From Uranotaenia lowii (lineage: Eukaryota > Arthropoda > Insecta > Diptera > Culicidae): a stretch of DNA of 64,000 nt. This document shows positions 22,931 through 35,449 of the stretch, piece after piece. A model generated the notes under the pieces. The model did no database searches, was not told where the DNA came from, and saw only the letters and a program-made list of their open reading frames with translations. A program made the position numbers and the translations under genes. The stretch is taken from the NCBI RefSeq assembly GCF_029784155.1, contig NC_073692.1, forward strand, positions 70,940,012 through 71,004,011. Reading direction: 5' to 3'. The stretch's first letter is position 1; each line of letters begins with the position of its first letter.

Positions 22931-22935
22931 GAAAT

Positions 22936-23998
22936 TAATATGTTTCTATAGTAAAAAAGTTAAGTACTTCAAGCTATTTTTAAGCAATTAGCAAAACAGC
23001 TTTAATCGAAAAATGTCATTAGGCAGCATCACAAATGTGTAACGAAACTTCAATATCGATTTTCTAGAAACTCTTTTCAAATAATTTTACGACCCCTTCA
23101 AAAATGAAGAGGTTTTTGTTATTTTCCCTTGTTTACATATTGACAGTTCTTCCAAGTTTCCTTGAAGACATCTGGTGGCTCAACCAAAAACACTAAATGA
23201 TTCAAAACTTTCGTTATCTAATTGTCAGAGCGATCTGTCAACCGGATTTTTTTTAGCGCGTTGAAGGTTAAAAATGTTCCCTAAGAGGCTGAATAGCATT
23301 CTCTTCAGCCATTGAAATGAACTTAAAAGTCTACTTAAGAACTTAAATTTTGGGATGATTGGCATTCTTTTCAGACAGAAACGAAAACTGGAAAGCTTCT
23401 ATGAACCCTTTTCAAGGGAATTCTGGTTGCTTGGGTTAATATAAATAAAATAGAGATAAAAATTCAAGAACAATGGCTGAAAAGAAGAAAAAAATAATTA
23501 AACTTCGTTGAAGACTTTAACTTTAAAATTAGTTTTACCCGTGAAAGTTTTAAAAACCAAGAATTTTGGATTTGATATTCGAATTCAGAATTCAGATAAG
23601 GAATTTTAAATCAGATCTCAGAATAAGTATTCAGGTTCCGAATTCACATTCCAAGTTCGTATTCCAGATCCAGATTCCGAAAAAAAATCATAATTCCGTC
23701 AATTCCGATTTAGTGTTTAAATTCAAATTTCAGATTTAGATTCAGCTTCAAGAATGCTTCCTGATTAATGAATCCAGAATTCAATTTATGATTCTTTATC
23801 CAGCTTTTAGACTCCGATTGCATATTCTGGTTCCAGATTCAGATTTTTTGGACAGATTTTGATTTCAATTCGAATTTTGGTTTCAGACTTGAGGGTAAAC
23901 TTCCTGTGATACAAATTTCAAATTAAGAAAAGAAAACCAATTTATTGAATCAAAGCAATCGAAAGGTTTCCTTTAATTCAAACATGGTATGACGTGAC
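22936..23998. other. AT-rich intergenic stretch with degenerate ATTCAGATTC-type repetition
   Basis: Between about 23560 and 23900 the sequence drifts around ATTCAGATTCCAG-like words without a fixed period. No gene recognised. Confidence 0.45.
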
Positions 23999-24001
23999 TT
24001 A

Positions 24002-24310
24002 AGCGGGCTATAGACTACACAAATGGCCTGTACAAATTCGATGATTCCACGACGATGGTTTGATCTATGCTCGCCCACACACTATACAAACATTTTTCAC
24101 TCGAACACAAACGATTGCTGGCGAAAACTGCAACGGCAACAAAACAAACCATCTCCACACCGGCTGGGAGGATAGATTGTACAAAATATTTCGATCCCGA
24201 CCGATTTTACTAAAACCGTTTGAGCGCACTATGCAAATCGTGTTTGCAGCGACAAAATTTCATCGAATTTTATCGCATTTGTACAAATGTTGTGTAGTCT
24301 GTGGCCCGCT
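24002..24310. mobile_element. PIF/Harbinger-like MITE, 309 bp
   Basis: The ends AGCGGGCTATAGACTACACAA and, inverted, AGCGGGCCACAGACTACACAA are flanked by TTA (23999-24001 and 24311-24313). A 3-bp TTA duplication is typical of the PIF/Harbinger group and of the 3-bp MITEs of mosquitoes. No coding capacity. A 4-bp TTAA reading of the left flank is possible, so a piggyBac-type target is a weaker alternative. Confidence 0.75.
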
Positions 24311-24461
24311 TTAAAGGGAATCTTTCTATTGCTTTGATTCAGTAGAATTATTCAATCAGGTAGGCTCACAACATATAGTTGAACCCAACTTATGAATTCA
24401 AATTAAGAATTCAGACTTCAGATTTAGATTTAAATTTGGACTTGTTTTGGTTCAATCTAGT

Positions 24462-27400
24462 CAGGGTGGCCACAGAACCGGGAAAACCGGGAAAACCGGG
24501 AAAAAACCGGGAATTGAAAATTGAACCGGGAAAACCGGGAAAAACCGGGAATTTAGACCCAAAACCGGGAAAATTGACAAAAGGAAACCGAAATTCAGTT
24601 TTGGTTCCAAGATCAGGGATTCAATCCAAAATTCAAAATTCAGAACAATAATAATTTGAATTTCCAAGACAGAATTGAACATTACAAAATATTTGTAAAA
24701 GGAATATCATAAGTTTTTAAATTTATGGACTACTCTGATCTCTCTTCTTCAATTACCCCTCTAAATTGAAGAAAAAAAAAACACAAATATTACCGAAACC
24801 CAAGTTTATAACAGCCTTGAAGAAAGAGATGAGAAATCCAAAAAGTAGCTTAAATTTTTTTCAAGTATCGCACATTAAATTCATTAAAAAAACTATCAAT
24901 CATTTAAAAAAAACGAATCGAAGTTAAATTTTTGTTTCAAATTTTAAAATTTTAAAATGATGCCAATATTCTAATTTTCAAGTGATAATGTCAAAAGTTA
25001 AGAAGTTAGTTAAAAAAAATACTATCACGGGGTCCAAATCATTATTTAAAGTTGTTCTTTCAAAATTAACATTATTCGATAACTGGTCATAATTTATCCA
25101 GAAAATTTCGAATTACATTCTTTAAAGCTTGGATATGTTGAAATTCCATTGAGAATTTACGAAAATCGTGACAAAAATTTTAATAAAATTCTCATATGAA
25201 ATTTAGTAACACTGTTCAGAATTTTCACGAGCTTTTTTATGAGGGCGTGTTTATGTCGGTAGAAGACACCTAGCAAATTTTTTAAAATTGTTAAAATAGT
25301 TCAACATTGCATGGTACTTCACTTAAAATATACATATTTGTGTTTCGAGTAAAGTATTTAAACAAAATAACAAAATATTTGGATGAAATTGATTATTTTT
25401 ATTTTTTTTCTTTTCGATAGTACAAGGCAACAAAATTTACGTTTTTCCGTTTTTAGATGAATGAACTTTTAAGTTCTCTCTAATCAAACAAACGTATTTT
25501 TCCGTTTGAAGGGGGTTTAAGAGCTGATTTGACTGATTTGAGGGTGACATATTCAAATATGCAATTTAGTTTATTTCTGCTAGCTCTAGTTTTTTAAATT
25601 CAAAAGTGATTTTTGAAACTTTTTATCAACATTTTAGAACTTTTCTAAGATACTCGAAGATTTCGATTCAATGATAAACTTTTCGAAGACCGCGAGTAAT
25701 TCAATCTTCTGAGAAAACTGAGCTTATTTATCACAGTATGGTAAAATATGAGAATTAAAAGATATTTTGGATTATTTTTAAATCCAAATAAATCAAATAT
25801 TTTTTCAAAGCATAAGTCAAAAAAACCGCAGTCTACAACAAAGATATCTTTGTTATGATGTTTATGTTATGTTTATGAAATTTGAATCTTTGATACCAAA
25901 TGCTCATAAATGTTCTTCAATGATTTCAAAATAGTTACATTTTTTCTGTTGTACTTTTAACACTTCAGGATTTATTTTCAAGTATTGTTTCTTTGAAACT
26001 AGAAATTCTAGGTAATATATTAATCTTCTATCAAATAAAGAATAATAAATAGATTTCAAATCAGTTTTTGTTTTTCAAAGAGGGTTGTCTGTTTATTAGT
26101 TATAAATGATTTATTTAGCTCAAAACTTAGTAAAACCAAATATCACTAGATTCGATAGAATCTGACAAATGATTCGAATTCAAGACGGCAAAATCAATTT
26201 TTAAAACAATGGCTTTTTTATTTATTGTAATCTGCATTTCATAACTAAGCCAACTAAGTACACTATCAAGTCTCTTTAATTTCCAAAACCTTTTTCATAC
26301 ACTTTTCAAATTGATTTTTGTATGAATCCTTAGAGTTAGCCTTAGCTTAGCGTGTGGTTGCAAAAACTTATAAGATTTTTCTCTCTGATACAGGGGTTGT
26401 TTCCATCAGTTATTTGTTCATAATTTAACCCCAAAAAAAATGACTCAAAATAAAAATATATTGAACAATTGAACAACACTTGAACAATTAACTGTAATTA
26501 ACTGAAATAAAATTCACATTTTTCTGCATAACGAAGCTAATCATCTACTGAATTAAGCATAAAAACGCTGAGATTTTTTTTCAATGCAAAATATTTCATT
26601 TTGCAAAAAAATAGATATGTGTAAATAATGTATGAAATCTTTTTTTTTATTATAAATATATTTTTCCATTATTTACAGAACTGATTCATGCTAAAAATAT
26701 TTTTAAAAAAGTTCTAGACTGCAGTAGAGGGTTTAAAAATTATCTTTATAAGGTTTATGGCTGCTACAAAAATTACATTGTTCCTTTTTAAATTTCTTTC
26801 AAAATTTGCAATTTTAATTTTAAATCAAAATTTTATCTTGAACTTAAAATTCAATTAAAACTACAAAAATATCAATTACAATTACAATTACAATTTTATT
26901 GCGCTATGAAAATCAAAAATAAATGTTTCTAAATTTTATTGATTTATGATAATAAATTTAGATATCATTATTTTGAATTCTTTATGCATTTTGTTTGAAT
27001 ATTATTTTAAAATTGAAATTCCGTAATTTGATATAAAAATACAATTGGTGAATCTGAGTTGAATAAATGTTTTTAATTTTTCTTCATCTCAAACTTTGAT
27101 ATGCTGTTAAATAATCCCTAAAAATGTTAAATCAAGACGATGCAACTCTTGGTCCATATTTTTTAAAACTTTAATAGTCAGAATTCAAAATAGAGATCAC
27201 GATTTCACGATCACGAAGTTAACTGTGCTAAAACTCAATTGTATAAAAACATTTATGACAACGATTAAAAAATTTGATTTGTTTTTTTTTTTTAATTATT
27301 GGCCTCTTTACGGAATATTAAAGAAAATCTTGTTTAAACTTGGCCGAAAACAGAAGACAAGTTTTTCGGAAAAAGGTAGGGTCTACTGAGGTTATTATAA

Positions 27401-28342
27401 ATAAAGATTTTTTTTGGTTTATCTGTTCATAATTACCCAGATGAATTTGGCGAAATAATGGACGCTGTTAAGATTCTTGTTACGTAACAATTTTTAGTGT
27501 TGACAATATTTCTAGATAAATATAAACACTGCGTCTAGATAGGAGTAATGGTTTTTCTAATTTACCCTTAATTAGTCATGGGCAATTTTTAGATTCACAA
27601 AGGAACAGGAAATCATGTCCTACAATCTCATATTTACAGATTTTTAGAAACTGATAAAGTTATATCTCAAGATCTTGATGATAATTGTTACATATTAAAC
27701 ATTAAAGATAAATTTAGATAATCAAACAATGCCTTAAAACATGTGTTCATTACCCCGTATTTTAAAAAAACATGGGGAAATTTTTAACAATCCTCTGTGA
27801 ATAAGTGAGATAAATTTTGATTAAAAATTCATATCACACTTGGAGATGCATTTATTACTGAATGTAAAACCTCTGGAAACAAAATTTTAACTGAATTTAC
27901 TGTTACGAGAGAGTGATATGATTAAACTCCCTCAGAACATTTCGAATATTCTTAGAGACGTGGATTTTGTGAGCTGTAGTAACGTACTTGGCATCTGTAA
28001 CTTATGAAAAAATAATAGAATGTCACATGACGAATGATTGATTGAACAGTTCTGACACACCATTTTTTAATTTTTGTAAACATGACTTAAACTATAACGA
28101 TTTGATGTAGGATGTTTTTTTATCATTTAAAAAAATGTGATGAAAACCTTAAAGTAGAATCGAGTTCGTCAAAGTGTTCAATGATTTGAGTATAATGAAA
28201 AAACCAAATCAATTAAATATTTTGAAAGTTTTACTATATTTCGACGAAAATAGATAATAAAAGTCTGGAAAACCTTGAATTTTTAACCGGGAAAACCGGG
28301 AAAAACCGGGAATTTCAAAATGAAAATGTTGTGGCCACCCTG
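24462..28342. mobile_element. hAT-type non-autonomous element with ACCGGGAAA ends, 3881 bp
   Basis: Termini CAGGGTGGCCACA and TGTGGCCACCCTG are perfect 13-bp inverted repeats. ATCTAGT occurs on both sides (24455-24461 and 28343-28349); with one mismatch an eighth base can be added, as expected of hAT. ACCGGGAAA words are repeated inside both ends (24477-24570 and 28285-28312), probably subterminal binding sites. The 3.7-kb interior is AT-rich and shows no transposase. Confidence 0.8.
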
Positions 28343-28349
28343 ATCTAGT

Positions 28350-29045
28350 GTTTAATTTTGGGTTTTTTTTCTGTTTTAGCGTCTTTTGTCTGTAATAAAA
28401 CAAAAGAAAACTTCTAGGTGAAGCAAATAGAAATTCGCTGCAGCATTTTTTTTTACTGTTCAGTTTTTTTTAAATAGATGTAATCGCTTTAGATTAAAAA
28501 TCATGCCGGAACCAAAAAATCAACAAAACTTTTGTTTTTTGTGTCAGGCATGCTCAGTTGGGTGAAATTGGCAAAACTGCTTAATAAAAAATTTTCTTAA
28601 AGACTTAAAAAAGGTTTTTATAATGATCATTTTCAAGAAACGAATTTTTTATTCACACACTGGTCGGTGATTTTACTAGACCAATTTGACTTTTGAGCGT
28701 TTTTTTATATTTCTGTTTTAAAGCCCTGGGAAAACTTGATTGTAATTTTTTGTTATTAAATTTTGTCACAGTATTTTTTGGTTTGTTATAATTTGTCTTG
28801 TGTTAGTCGAATTCTTCCGGTTTTGGTTTGGTATATTTTGTTTCGTCATATTTTATTTGGCTTTACCTTGTTCTTAGGTTTTTATTATGTTTATATCAAT
28901 TTGTTGTGTTTTTTCATGTTTAAAGAAATGTTTTCATCAAAAAACCTTATCTGTATTCTGTTTTTTACATGATAAGGTATTTGTTTTAAAATAAAGTGCT
29001 GTAAAAATCTATACAACTTTTATGAAACTTCCGCCTTCAACATAA
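28350..29045. other. AT-rich intergenic stretch, no gene seen
   Basis: Long T-rich tracts and only small frames of low complexity (for example a Phe/Leu/Tyr-rich frame at 28763-28972). No repeat boundary or RNA gene was recognised. Confidence 0.5.
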
Positions 29046-29049
29046 TTAA

Positions 29050-29204
29050 CCCTTCGTTTCATGATTTTTTATTTTTCCTTAAAAATCATTTTAAACAGTT
29101 GAAAATGATGAGTGCATCAAGAAAAAAAAATTAAAATTAAATACGATTTTCTCATTTTTCCATACATTAATTGTTGCAAATTTGTAACTTTATGAAACAA
29201 AGGG
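29050..29204. mobile_element. piggyBac-like MITE, 155 bp
   Basis: TTAA at 29046-29049 and 29205-29208 flanks inverted ends CCCTTCGTTTCATGA and, inverted, CCCTTTGTTTCATAA (two mismatches in 15). A TTAA target with CCC-starting ends is the piggyBac signature. The element is too short to code for anything. Confidence 0.75.
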
Positions 29205-29339
29205 TTAATAGTATCCATCAGAATTTTAATAAATCTTAAAATAAAACTCTGCATATAAAAGGTTTTCAAAAGTTTCTTAGTTACAGTGTATGGATAAACA
29301 AAAATTAAACTTATCACAGCAGAACTTTCAAATATCGAT

Positions 29340-30900
29340 ATCTGCCTACCAAAAGTTTTCCGGCGTCGCGTAGCTTTCTGTTAAGTTTATAATTTGACAA
29401 ATAGGTGGCGTTAAACCAAGAAAGCTTACAACACTCACCGCCAGGTGCTTACCAGAGCCAGGGAAGGGGGATTGATGCCGATAAACTTCCGAACTATGTT
29501 TTTTTTTCAATTTAGCAGGATTTTTCCTAATACGCACACAGATACAGAAAGATGAAGGCAAATCCGAGTCGTCGAGATTAAAGAGTTTTTTTTCTCTCTT
29601 CGTTATTCTTTGCCTGCCATCAAGGCGCTGCTGCCAGATGATAACGCCTATAGATAGATAGATACAGCACAAAGCCAAAGATCAACACATCGTCACATCA
29701 TCGCACATGTATCCTGTCTATTTCAGATGTCAAAGTTTGAGCATGAAATTCAATATACACACATGAACTCTTGAAAAAACGGGGAACACGAGAACACTTA
29801 AATGGAGCTGGGGCCGACTGTTGGCTCTTTTGGAAAACGCCTGAAAGAGGGATTGAAGTCGCCGCGCGAGGCGCGAGAGGAATACGTACCACTTAAAAGA
29901 AAAGCCGATTTTCCTGTTGTTGGTGTTTTAGCAGAATAGAATCAGCAGCAGGACCAGATAACGAGTTTGCGTAGGCGATGAAGAGCGAGAGCGTTTCCAC
30001 GGAAATCAATTTTCCAGCCTCATTCCAAACCGAAGCTATCAGCAGCAGCAGCGTTCACTCACTCACTACACTCTACAACACAGCCGACCGAGCAGATAAA
30101 ATACTCCTGATTCGATGGATCTGCGAATGGATGCTGGCAGGCGGCTTATCGAATGCGATTTTCCCTCTCTGAAGGACTCTTGAACGGGGCAGCCACACTT
30201 GAAGCGTACACACACAGTTTTTCCAACCCGCTTCAATTCGGATGAAAATGTAATTAATTCCCTCGGGAATTCACTTTAAGTTATCGAGAAAACGCATCTA
30301 CAATTTCTGGGGATACACTTTCTCAATCGAGGACGACAAACGACAACGTTACGCTTCGGAAAAATGTACGCAAAACAGAAAATAAATTTGTGCTCCACCA
30401 ACAAACGACGATGACGATGATGATGGCTGACTCGCTGAGGATTTTGGTCCTCACGGATGCGATGCTGCGAATCGTACCTCCACGCGTTGCCTGTATGGTG
30501 GTTTAAAATGTTTTAGTTCTTCTGGCGAGCGAACCAAAAACCACAGAAGGATGAGAATTGTAATTGCGGATCGTAATTTCGGGTGATTTTCGATGATGGC
30601 GCTGTTGTCGCCCGCTCCTGGTTTGTTTTTTGGGCCACTTTTCTTTTTCTTCTTTTTTGCTTTATGGACCTGCTGAGTGTGTGTTTGTTGCTGTTGTTGC
30701 TGCTGCTGGGTATTTAAACGGTAAAGCTCTCGTCGATAGCGAGCGAGGGTTGTTGTTATGAATGCTTATGTGAAGGGGGAGGAAAAGTAGAATGAATGAA
30801 CGGAGGTGAAGGATTTGGGAAAAGCGAAGAAAACCGCACATGTTGGCACCGCACATTTACACAAAGACATATAACCTGAAAAAGTGCTGCGAGGATCATG
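29340..30900. promoter_or_regulatory. GC-richer block, possible regulatory region or 5' exon
   Basis: Composition is more balanced than in the flanks, with CAG/CTG-type trinucleotide runs at about 30032-30052 and 30686-30712. On the minus strand a TATA-like GTTTAAATACCC (about 30709-30720) is followed by AGCAGCAGCAACAACAGC, a pattern common in insect 5' leaders. No open frame longer than about 110 codons exists and none is recognisable. By orientation it could hold the missing non-coding first exon of Oli, about 16 kb upstream. That is inference only. Confidence 0.3.
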
Positions 30901-31567
30901 CGGTTATTGTGCATAACCGGTGCGATTGAAATCGGCTAGGGATGTTCAGCAAGGATTATATTTTGTTCAATCAATTCTGAGCAATGATGTGTATTCTGTA
31001 AAGATAATTTGGATGAGGTTGAAAACTGAATAAAAGTTCATTAATCGGATGTTATTATAAATTAAAGAAAAAATACTAACATGAAATACAAAATGAAACA
31101 TTTCTATCATTAAGAGATTCAGCAATAAATACTTTTTCGTACCAAAAAACAATCCATTTATGCAACAACGATGACCATATTGAATATACCGGTGACATTT
31201 TTTATATTACGTATCTGTTTTGTTTGGACTCTGGATTTAATCCAGCTTTGTGGTGGAAAACGACACAACGACAAAACATATCTATGACATTTTGAACAAA
31301 ATAACAAACCCATACGTCCACTAATGAAAACAAGCAATTTTCAAAAGCTTTAGCTAAGTGAGGCTTAAAAAATGAGAAAACTGGAAATGGTCCTAGTTTA
31401 CGGAAAATCATTGTTTTCGTAGCCTCAGAATTTCGTGGTCCTTGTCTTTTTCGATCTCAAAAAATGTTTGAACCCGGGTTTTGATTTGAAGTTTTGTATT
31501 GAAAAACGCGAAAAATTGTTCGGAGAATGTTACTTTTTTGGTTTTTCTTAAATGATCGAAATTCCAA
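30901..31567. other. Intergenic stretch, no gene seen
   Basis: AT-rich, with small frames only and no recognised repeat. Confidence 0.5.
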
Positions 31568-31569
31568 TA

Positions 31570-32541
31570 CCGTCAACTGGGGCATCATCAGCAACACTTT
31601 TGAACTTCAATGGCTTTTAAAAACTTAATGTCCACAGATAATAATACCGTCTGTACATGAAAATTTTGTAATTGACCGTTACACGGGTTAACATTGATCA
31701 CCGGGGTAGCTTTGATCAACATGAAATTTTTCCAGATAATCATCAATAACTAAGTCTAAAGTTAAAATATTCCGAAACTTTTTTCTACCTTTAAAACCCT
31801 ATAAATTGAGTTCAAATTTGGAAAAATTTGTTTTTTTTAAATTTCAAATTTAAGTGAACATGTAATTTTAAAATATTGAAATATCCAATTTTTTCGAAGG
31901 CTCGCAAACAAACACTCTTCCTGATAAAACCAAAGCGTTTAGAAGTAAACAGGTAGATTTATGTGGAAGATAAACTTTTTTCCTTGGTAATAGTATAGAT
32001 TTGGTGTAATTTTTGTTGTAGTTTGATATCCAATGGTAAAGTTTGAAGGAAACAAATAAAAGAGGAATAGTGCGAGGGCCTAGGGTATTGAGTGAAGGAA
32101 AACTTTATTTGTTTTGGCAGTTAAAATTGTATTAGTAATGTTAAAAAATTTAGCCCCTTAATTTATGCAGCATCCTTGTCCATTTTTTGATTTTAATTGT
32201 TGTTAGGCCTTAACACATTAAGGACCGCAATTTTTTTGCCCTCTAAGTCATCAAAACCCAAAACAAAGAAATTCAGAAGGTGGTTTGTATCCTTTATGAT
32301 CAAGAAAACTCTTAACAACCCTCAAAATAGAGACTGATCAATGTTACTCCAAACCAAAGCATCAAATTCTAAGCAGAGTCGAAATCGATTTTTGAATCAA
32401 ATTTAAAGTAGTCTGATAAATTTCTGCAACATAGGAGCCCAGTACTGGTTTTAAAAATATGAAACCTGCCTCATTCCACCTTTACAGATAAAATAATCGA
32501 AAAATGTTGAAAAAAGTGATCAATCTTACCCCGGATTACGG
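31570..32541. mobile_element. TA-duplicating MITE, copy 1, 972 bp
   Basis: TA (31568-31569 and 32542-32543) flanks CCGTCAACTGGGGCATC and, inverted, CCGTAATCCGGGGTAAG, an imperfect inverted repeat. An inverted, shorter copy lies at 34560-35300 and shares many internal blocks (for example CAGTACTGG, AATAGAGACTGATCA, TTTCTTGATCAT-type segments). TA targets point to Tc1/mariner-type mobility. No transposase seen. Confidence 0.75.
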
Positions 32542-32547
32542 TAGTCA

Positions 32548-32680
32548 ATAATTGGTTTCACCAGTTATTATTAAATTTACAAAATCATGTGACTTACACC
32601 CTACTAATAAAAAGGGTTAAGTTGCAACAAACTTTATTTTAATAAAAAATCGAATGAAAACGTTTGAAAATGTATAATTT
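32548..32680 (-). repeat. Dispersed repeat, copy B (inverted partner at 3412-3545)
   Basis: Reverse complement of the 3.4-kb copy, abutting the right end of the TA MITE. The order and spacing of the shared blocks are preserved, with substitutions. Confidence 0.55.
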
Positions 32681-33309
32681 TTAATATATTTGTGATGTCA
32701 TAACGCATAGAGCACCAATTGCAGTAATTTTGGGTTTTGTTCGAATTAAATTTCACATTTTTCTGTCAAAAACATTTTAAAAGAAAAAGCATAAGGTGAA
32801 TGCATACATTTAGGGGTTTAAAAATACTATAAAAAGTTCTAGCTGAAATCATATAAATTAATATTTGAATGGATGAATATTTGAAATCAACAAACGCGTG
32901 ATGCAAAACAAGTATAAGGAAACGAGATTTAATAGGTGAATCTTTGATTTGAGTTATGATGTATTTTAGCCCGGACTGATACTGAATTATGAAAATATTT
33001 ATTAAAAAAGAATAGGTGATTGGTCCTCAACTTTAAAAAACTATCTCACTAAGTGATAAACTAACTATATCATCATCGTTTTTGTTATCAGCTCGGATAA
33101 CAAGTTTGAAACAATTTACTTATTCTGATTTCATTCATATTTCAATTTTACAGGGTTACTAGCGATTTTTCGTTTGAAATTCCCAAAGTTTTTCCCGGTT
33201 GTGGATGATTATTTTTTCCTATAGTTATTATACTTTTTTATATGAAAATAGGACGAATAAAAATAGTCAATGTAAAGTCCTTAAATGACCACCCAGCTAA
33301 CATGAAATG

Positions 33310-33525
33310 GTTACAGAAATGATAATCCAAATCGAATATTAAAACATTTTCAATAACCATCGTATCGTAAACAAGTTGGTGATTTTCTATCATTCATATA
33401 CAGCAAGCTTTGCCCAAAAAAAGTTAAGTTGGATAGCAGGTTAGTCAATTCGTAAATATGTCTCCAAAAAGTTGGGAATGTGCTAATTCGACATTTACGA
33501 TTTCAATGAACTGATTTACGATAAA
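33310..33525 (+). repeat. Dispersed repeat pair, copy 1 (partner at 38362-38560)
   Basis: ACATTTTCAATAACCATCG, TTTTCTATCATTCAT, AGCTTTGCCCA, TTAGTCAATTCGTA and ATTTGTCTC/ATATGTCTC occur in the same order at both sites. Same orientation, about 5 kb apart, moderately diverged. The class is unknown. Confidence 0.6.
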
Positions 33526-33624
33526 TGGGCGGTCCATCGATTGAAACTCTATCCAATCTCTTCCTTTCTTCCTTTGACTGGTTCGTAAAAAGAAAATCTC
33601 ACATATAGAGCTATAGCGCGAATC

Positions 33625-33715
33625 TTATCGACTGATGAGTTGGCATCGTGGTAAGATCCGGACTGCAAACTCGGAAGAATGGAGTTCAAATCTCGGTCGG
33701 GGAATTTTTTTTTTC
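33625..33715 (+). mobile_element. tRNA-derived SINE head or tRNA pseudogene
   Basis: An A-box-like TGGCATCGTGG (33641-33651) and a B-box-like GAGTTCAAATCTC (33682-33694) lie about 30 bases apart, as in a tRNA gene. A T-run (33705-33714) follows immediately, as a polymerase III stop. Arms do not fold into a clean tRNA by eye. It resembles tRNA-derived SINEs of mosquitoes, but no second copy of its body was found here. Confidence 0.5.
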
Positions 33716-34559
33716 GTTTTACTCAATACTTAAAATCGTATATTTTGCATTTTGGTGGAAAATCGAATTGTTGTAATCTTGTCATTGTAGGTATATCGCC
33801 TCCACTTTTGTAGCTATATGCTATTTTTGTATGTGTATTGTACAATCTTTAATTCGACAATTAAAGAGAGATCAGAGTTAAGTTTAATACAATATTTTCA
33901 TCTGGTATAATTGTTTGAATAATTCTGTTGTTTCTGCAATATACATCCTTAAATGTTTGCTGGGAAACTACTGTTTCGCAAAACTGGTATGAAATTAAGA
34001 GGGGTTCCTCGTTGTCACATCAAAAAAATTGAGGACAAAACCAACGAAACTCACTTGAAATTTTAAAATTTATTTGTTCAAAAATGCTAAGATTTCTACT
34101 TCAATAACAGAACAATAAGCTTATTCATTTTAAACTAAAATTTGGAAAAAGCACCAGAAGTCAATTTCTTTGACTTTGAAAACAGAGATAAATTTCTTTT
34201 GACTAACGCAGAAAGAGCTCGAAAATTAGCCCAACAATTTTAGTCTGCTCATGGTTTTACTTTATACGTTGTAAGTAGAATTGATGCTCAAATTTCCCTT
34301 GAATTTGATGATATTCTTCTAAGCACAATTTATTTGAAAGTTCTTGCGAGACAAATATTGATGAACTTAAATTGATTTTCAAAAAAATTAAAAATATGAA
34401 AGCCTGGGGGGAAGATGGGATTTTCTATATTCTTTTTAAAAAGTTTAAAGTTTAAAAAGATCGGGGTGATCACCCCTACCCAAAGCGGAAAAACCCGTTT
34501 AAAATTACACAAAAACGCTCAAACTTCATGAAAATTTTGAATTGTTCCTAGTCGGTAAA
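33716..34559. other. AT-rich intergenic stretch, no gene seen
   Basis: No open frame of note and no recognised repeat between the SINE-like sequence and the second TA-MITE copy. Confidence 0.5.
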
Positions 34560-35300
34560 CCGTAATCCGGGGTAATATTGATCCCTTTTTTAAATATTTT
34601 TCGATTATTTTTTCTGTTAAGGGGAATGTGGCATGTTTCATAATTTTAAAACCAGTACTGGACTCTTATGAACGTAAAACATGGTTGCAGAAATTTATGA
34701 GATCACTTATTTGATTTAAAAATTGATTTCGTCTCTGTTTGGAATTTGATGCTTTGGGGTAAAATAGATCAGTCTCTATTTTGACGGTTTTCAAGAGTTT
34801 TCTTGGTCATAAAGGATACAAAACTCCTTCATAATATTTACAAATGCTATTTTATGAATTTTACCTTGCTTTTTAATGTTTTCTTTCAAAAACATTTATA
34901 ATCGAAAAAATAACTATTATGGTGCATATATTTAGGGGCAAAAATAAGATAATTGCTAAATAGTTTGAGCTTCAAAATAATAATAAAATTTTACCTGCAC
35001 ACATCCCTTTAGGCCCTCCCACTATTTCCATTTTCGTTTTTTATTCAAAGTTAACCATTTGATAGGGTTCCTATCCATTTGTCAAATACGGGCTTACTCT
35101 TGGAAAATGTCCTTATATTTTAAAAATCAAATATTTATCACTACATGACTATAAAATGGCACTATAACTATACATACACAAAAGAAAAAAAGTAGTTCTT
35201 TCACATTCAACAACCAGTTCGCTTTTAAATGCTTTTTGGTTTCATCAGGAAAGCTGTTTGTTTGCGAGCTGTAACCTTTAGGTTATCTTGCCCCGTTAAA
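34560..35300. mobile_element. TA-type MITE, copy 2, inverted relative to 31570-32541
   Basis: The left end CCGTAATCCGGGGTAA matches the right end of copy 1 in reverse complement, followed by the same internal blocks in mirrored order. The far end is eroded (TTGCCCCGTTAAACC at about 35287-35301), so the boundary is approximate. The copy is shorter by about 230 bases. Confidence 0.65.
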
Positions 35301-35449
35301 CCCCCACAGAGCAAGCCATTTTGGAGTGTTCCTTTCGATCACTCAAAGCGTTCAAGCTGTTAATCGACAATTTTCCGATGGAACTCAGCTTCACAGGGAC
35401 AAAATTTGTAAAAGGTTAGATTAGAAAGGTTCAGTTAGTTAAAAATATA

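Larger units (their letters stand above)
16784..22935 (+). mobile_element. Small LTR retrotransposon, interrupted by a hAT element
   Basis: Two direct repeats of 234 and 244 bp (16789-17022 and 22687-22930) share TGATGTATCCGCTCTCAGCG at the start and GAGGATATAAAA at the end. They are flanked by the 5-bp target duplication GAAAT (16784-16788 and 22931-22935). A primer-binding-site-like GTGGCGACGAGG starts at 17024, one base past the 5' LTR. A purine tract AAAAGGGTGGAGAAG abuts the 3' LTR. Subtracting the hAT insertion leaves only about 1.25 kb of internal sequence. I see no protease, integrase or reverse transcriptase, so this copy is non-autonomous. The LTRs differ by small indels, so it is not very recent. 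The superfamily (gypsy or BEL) cannot be assigned without pol. Confidence 0.88.
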
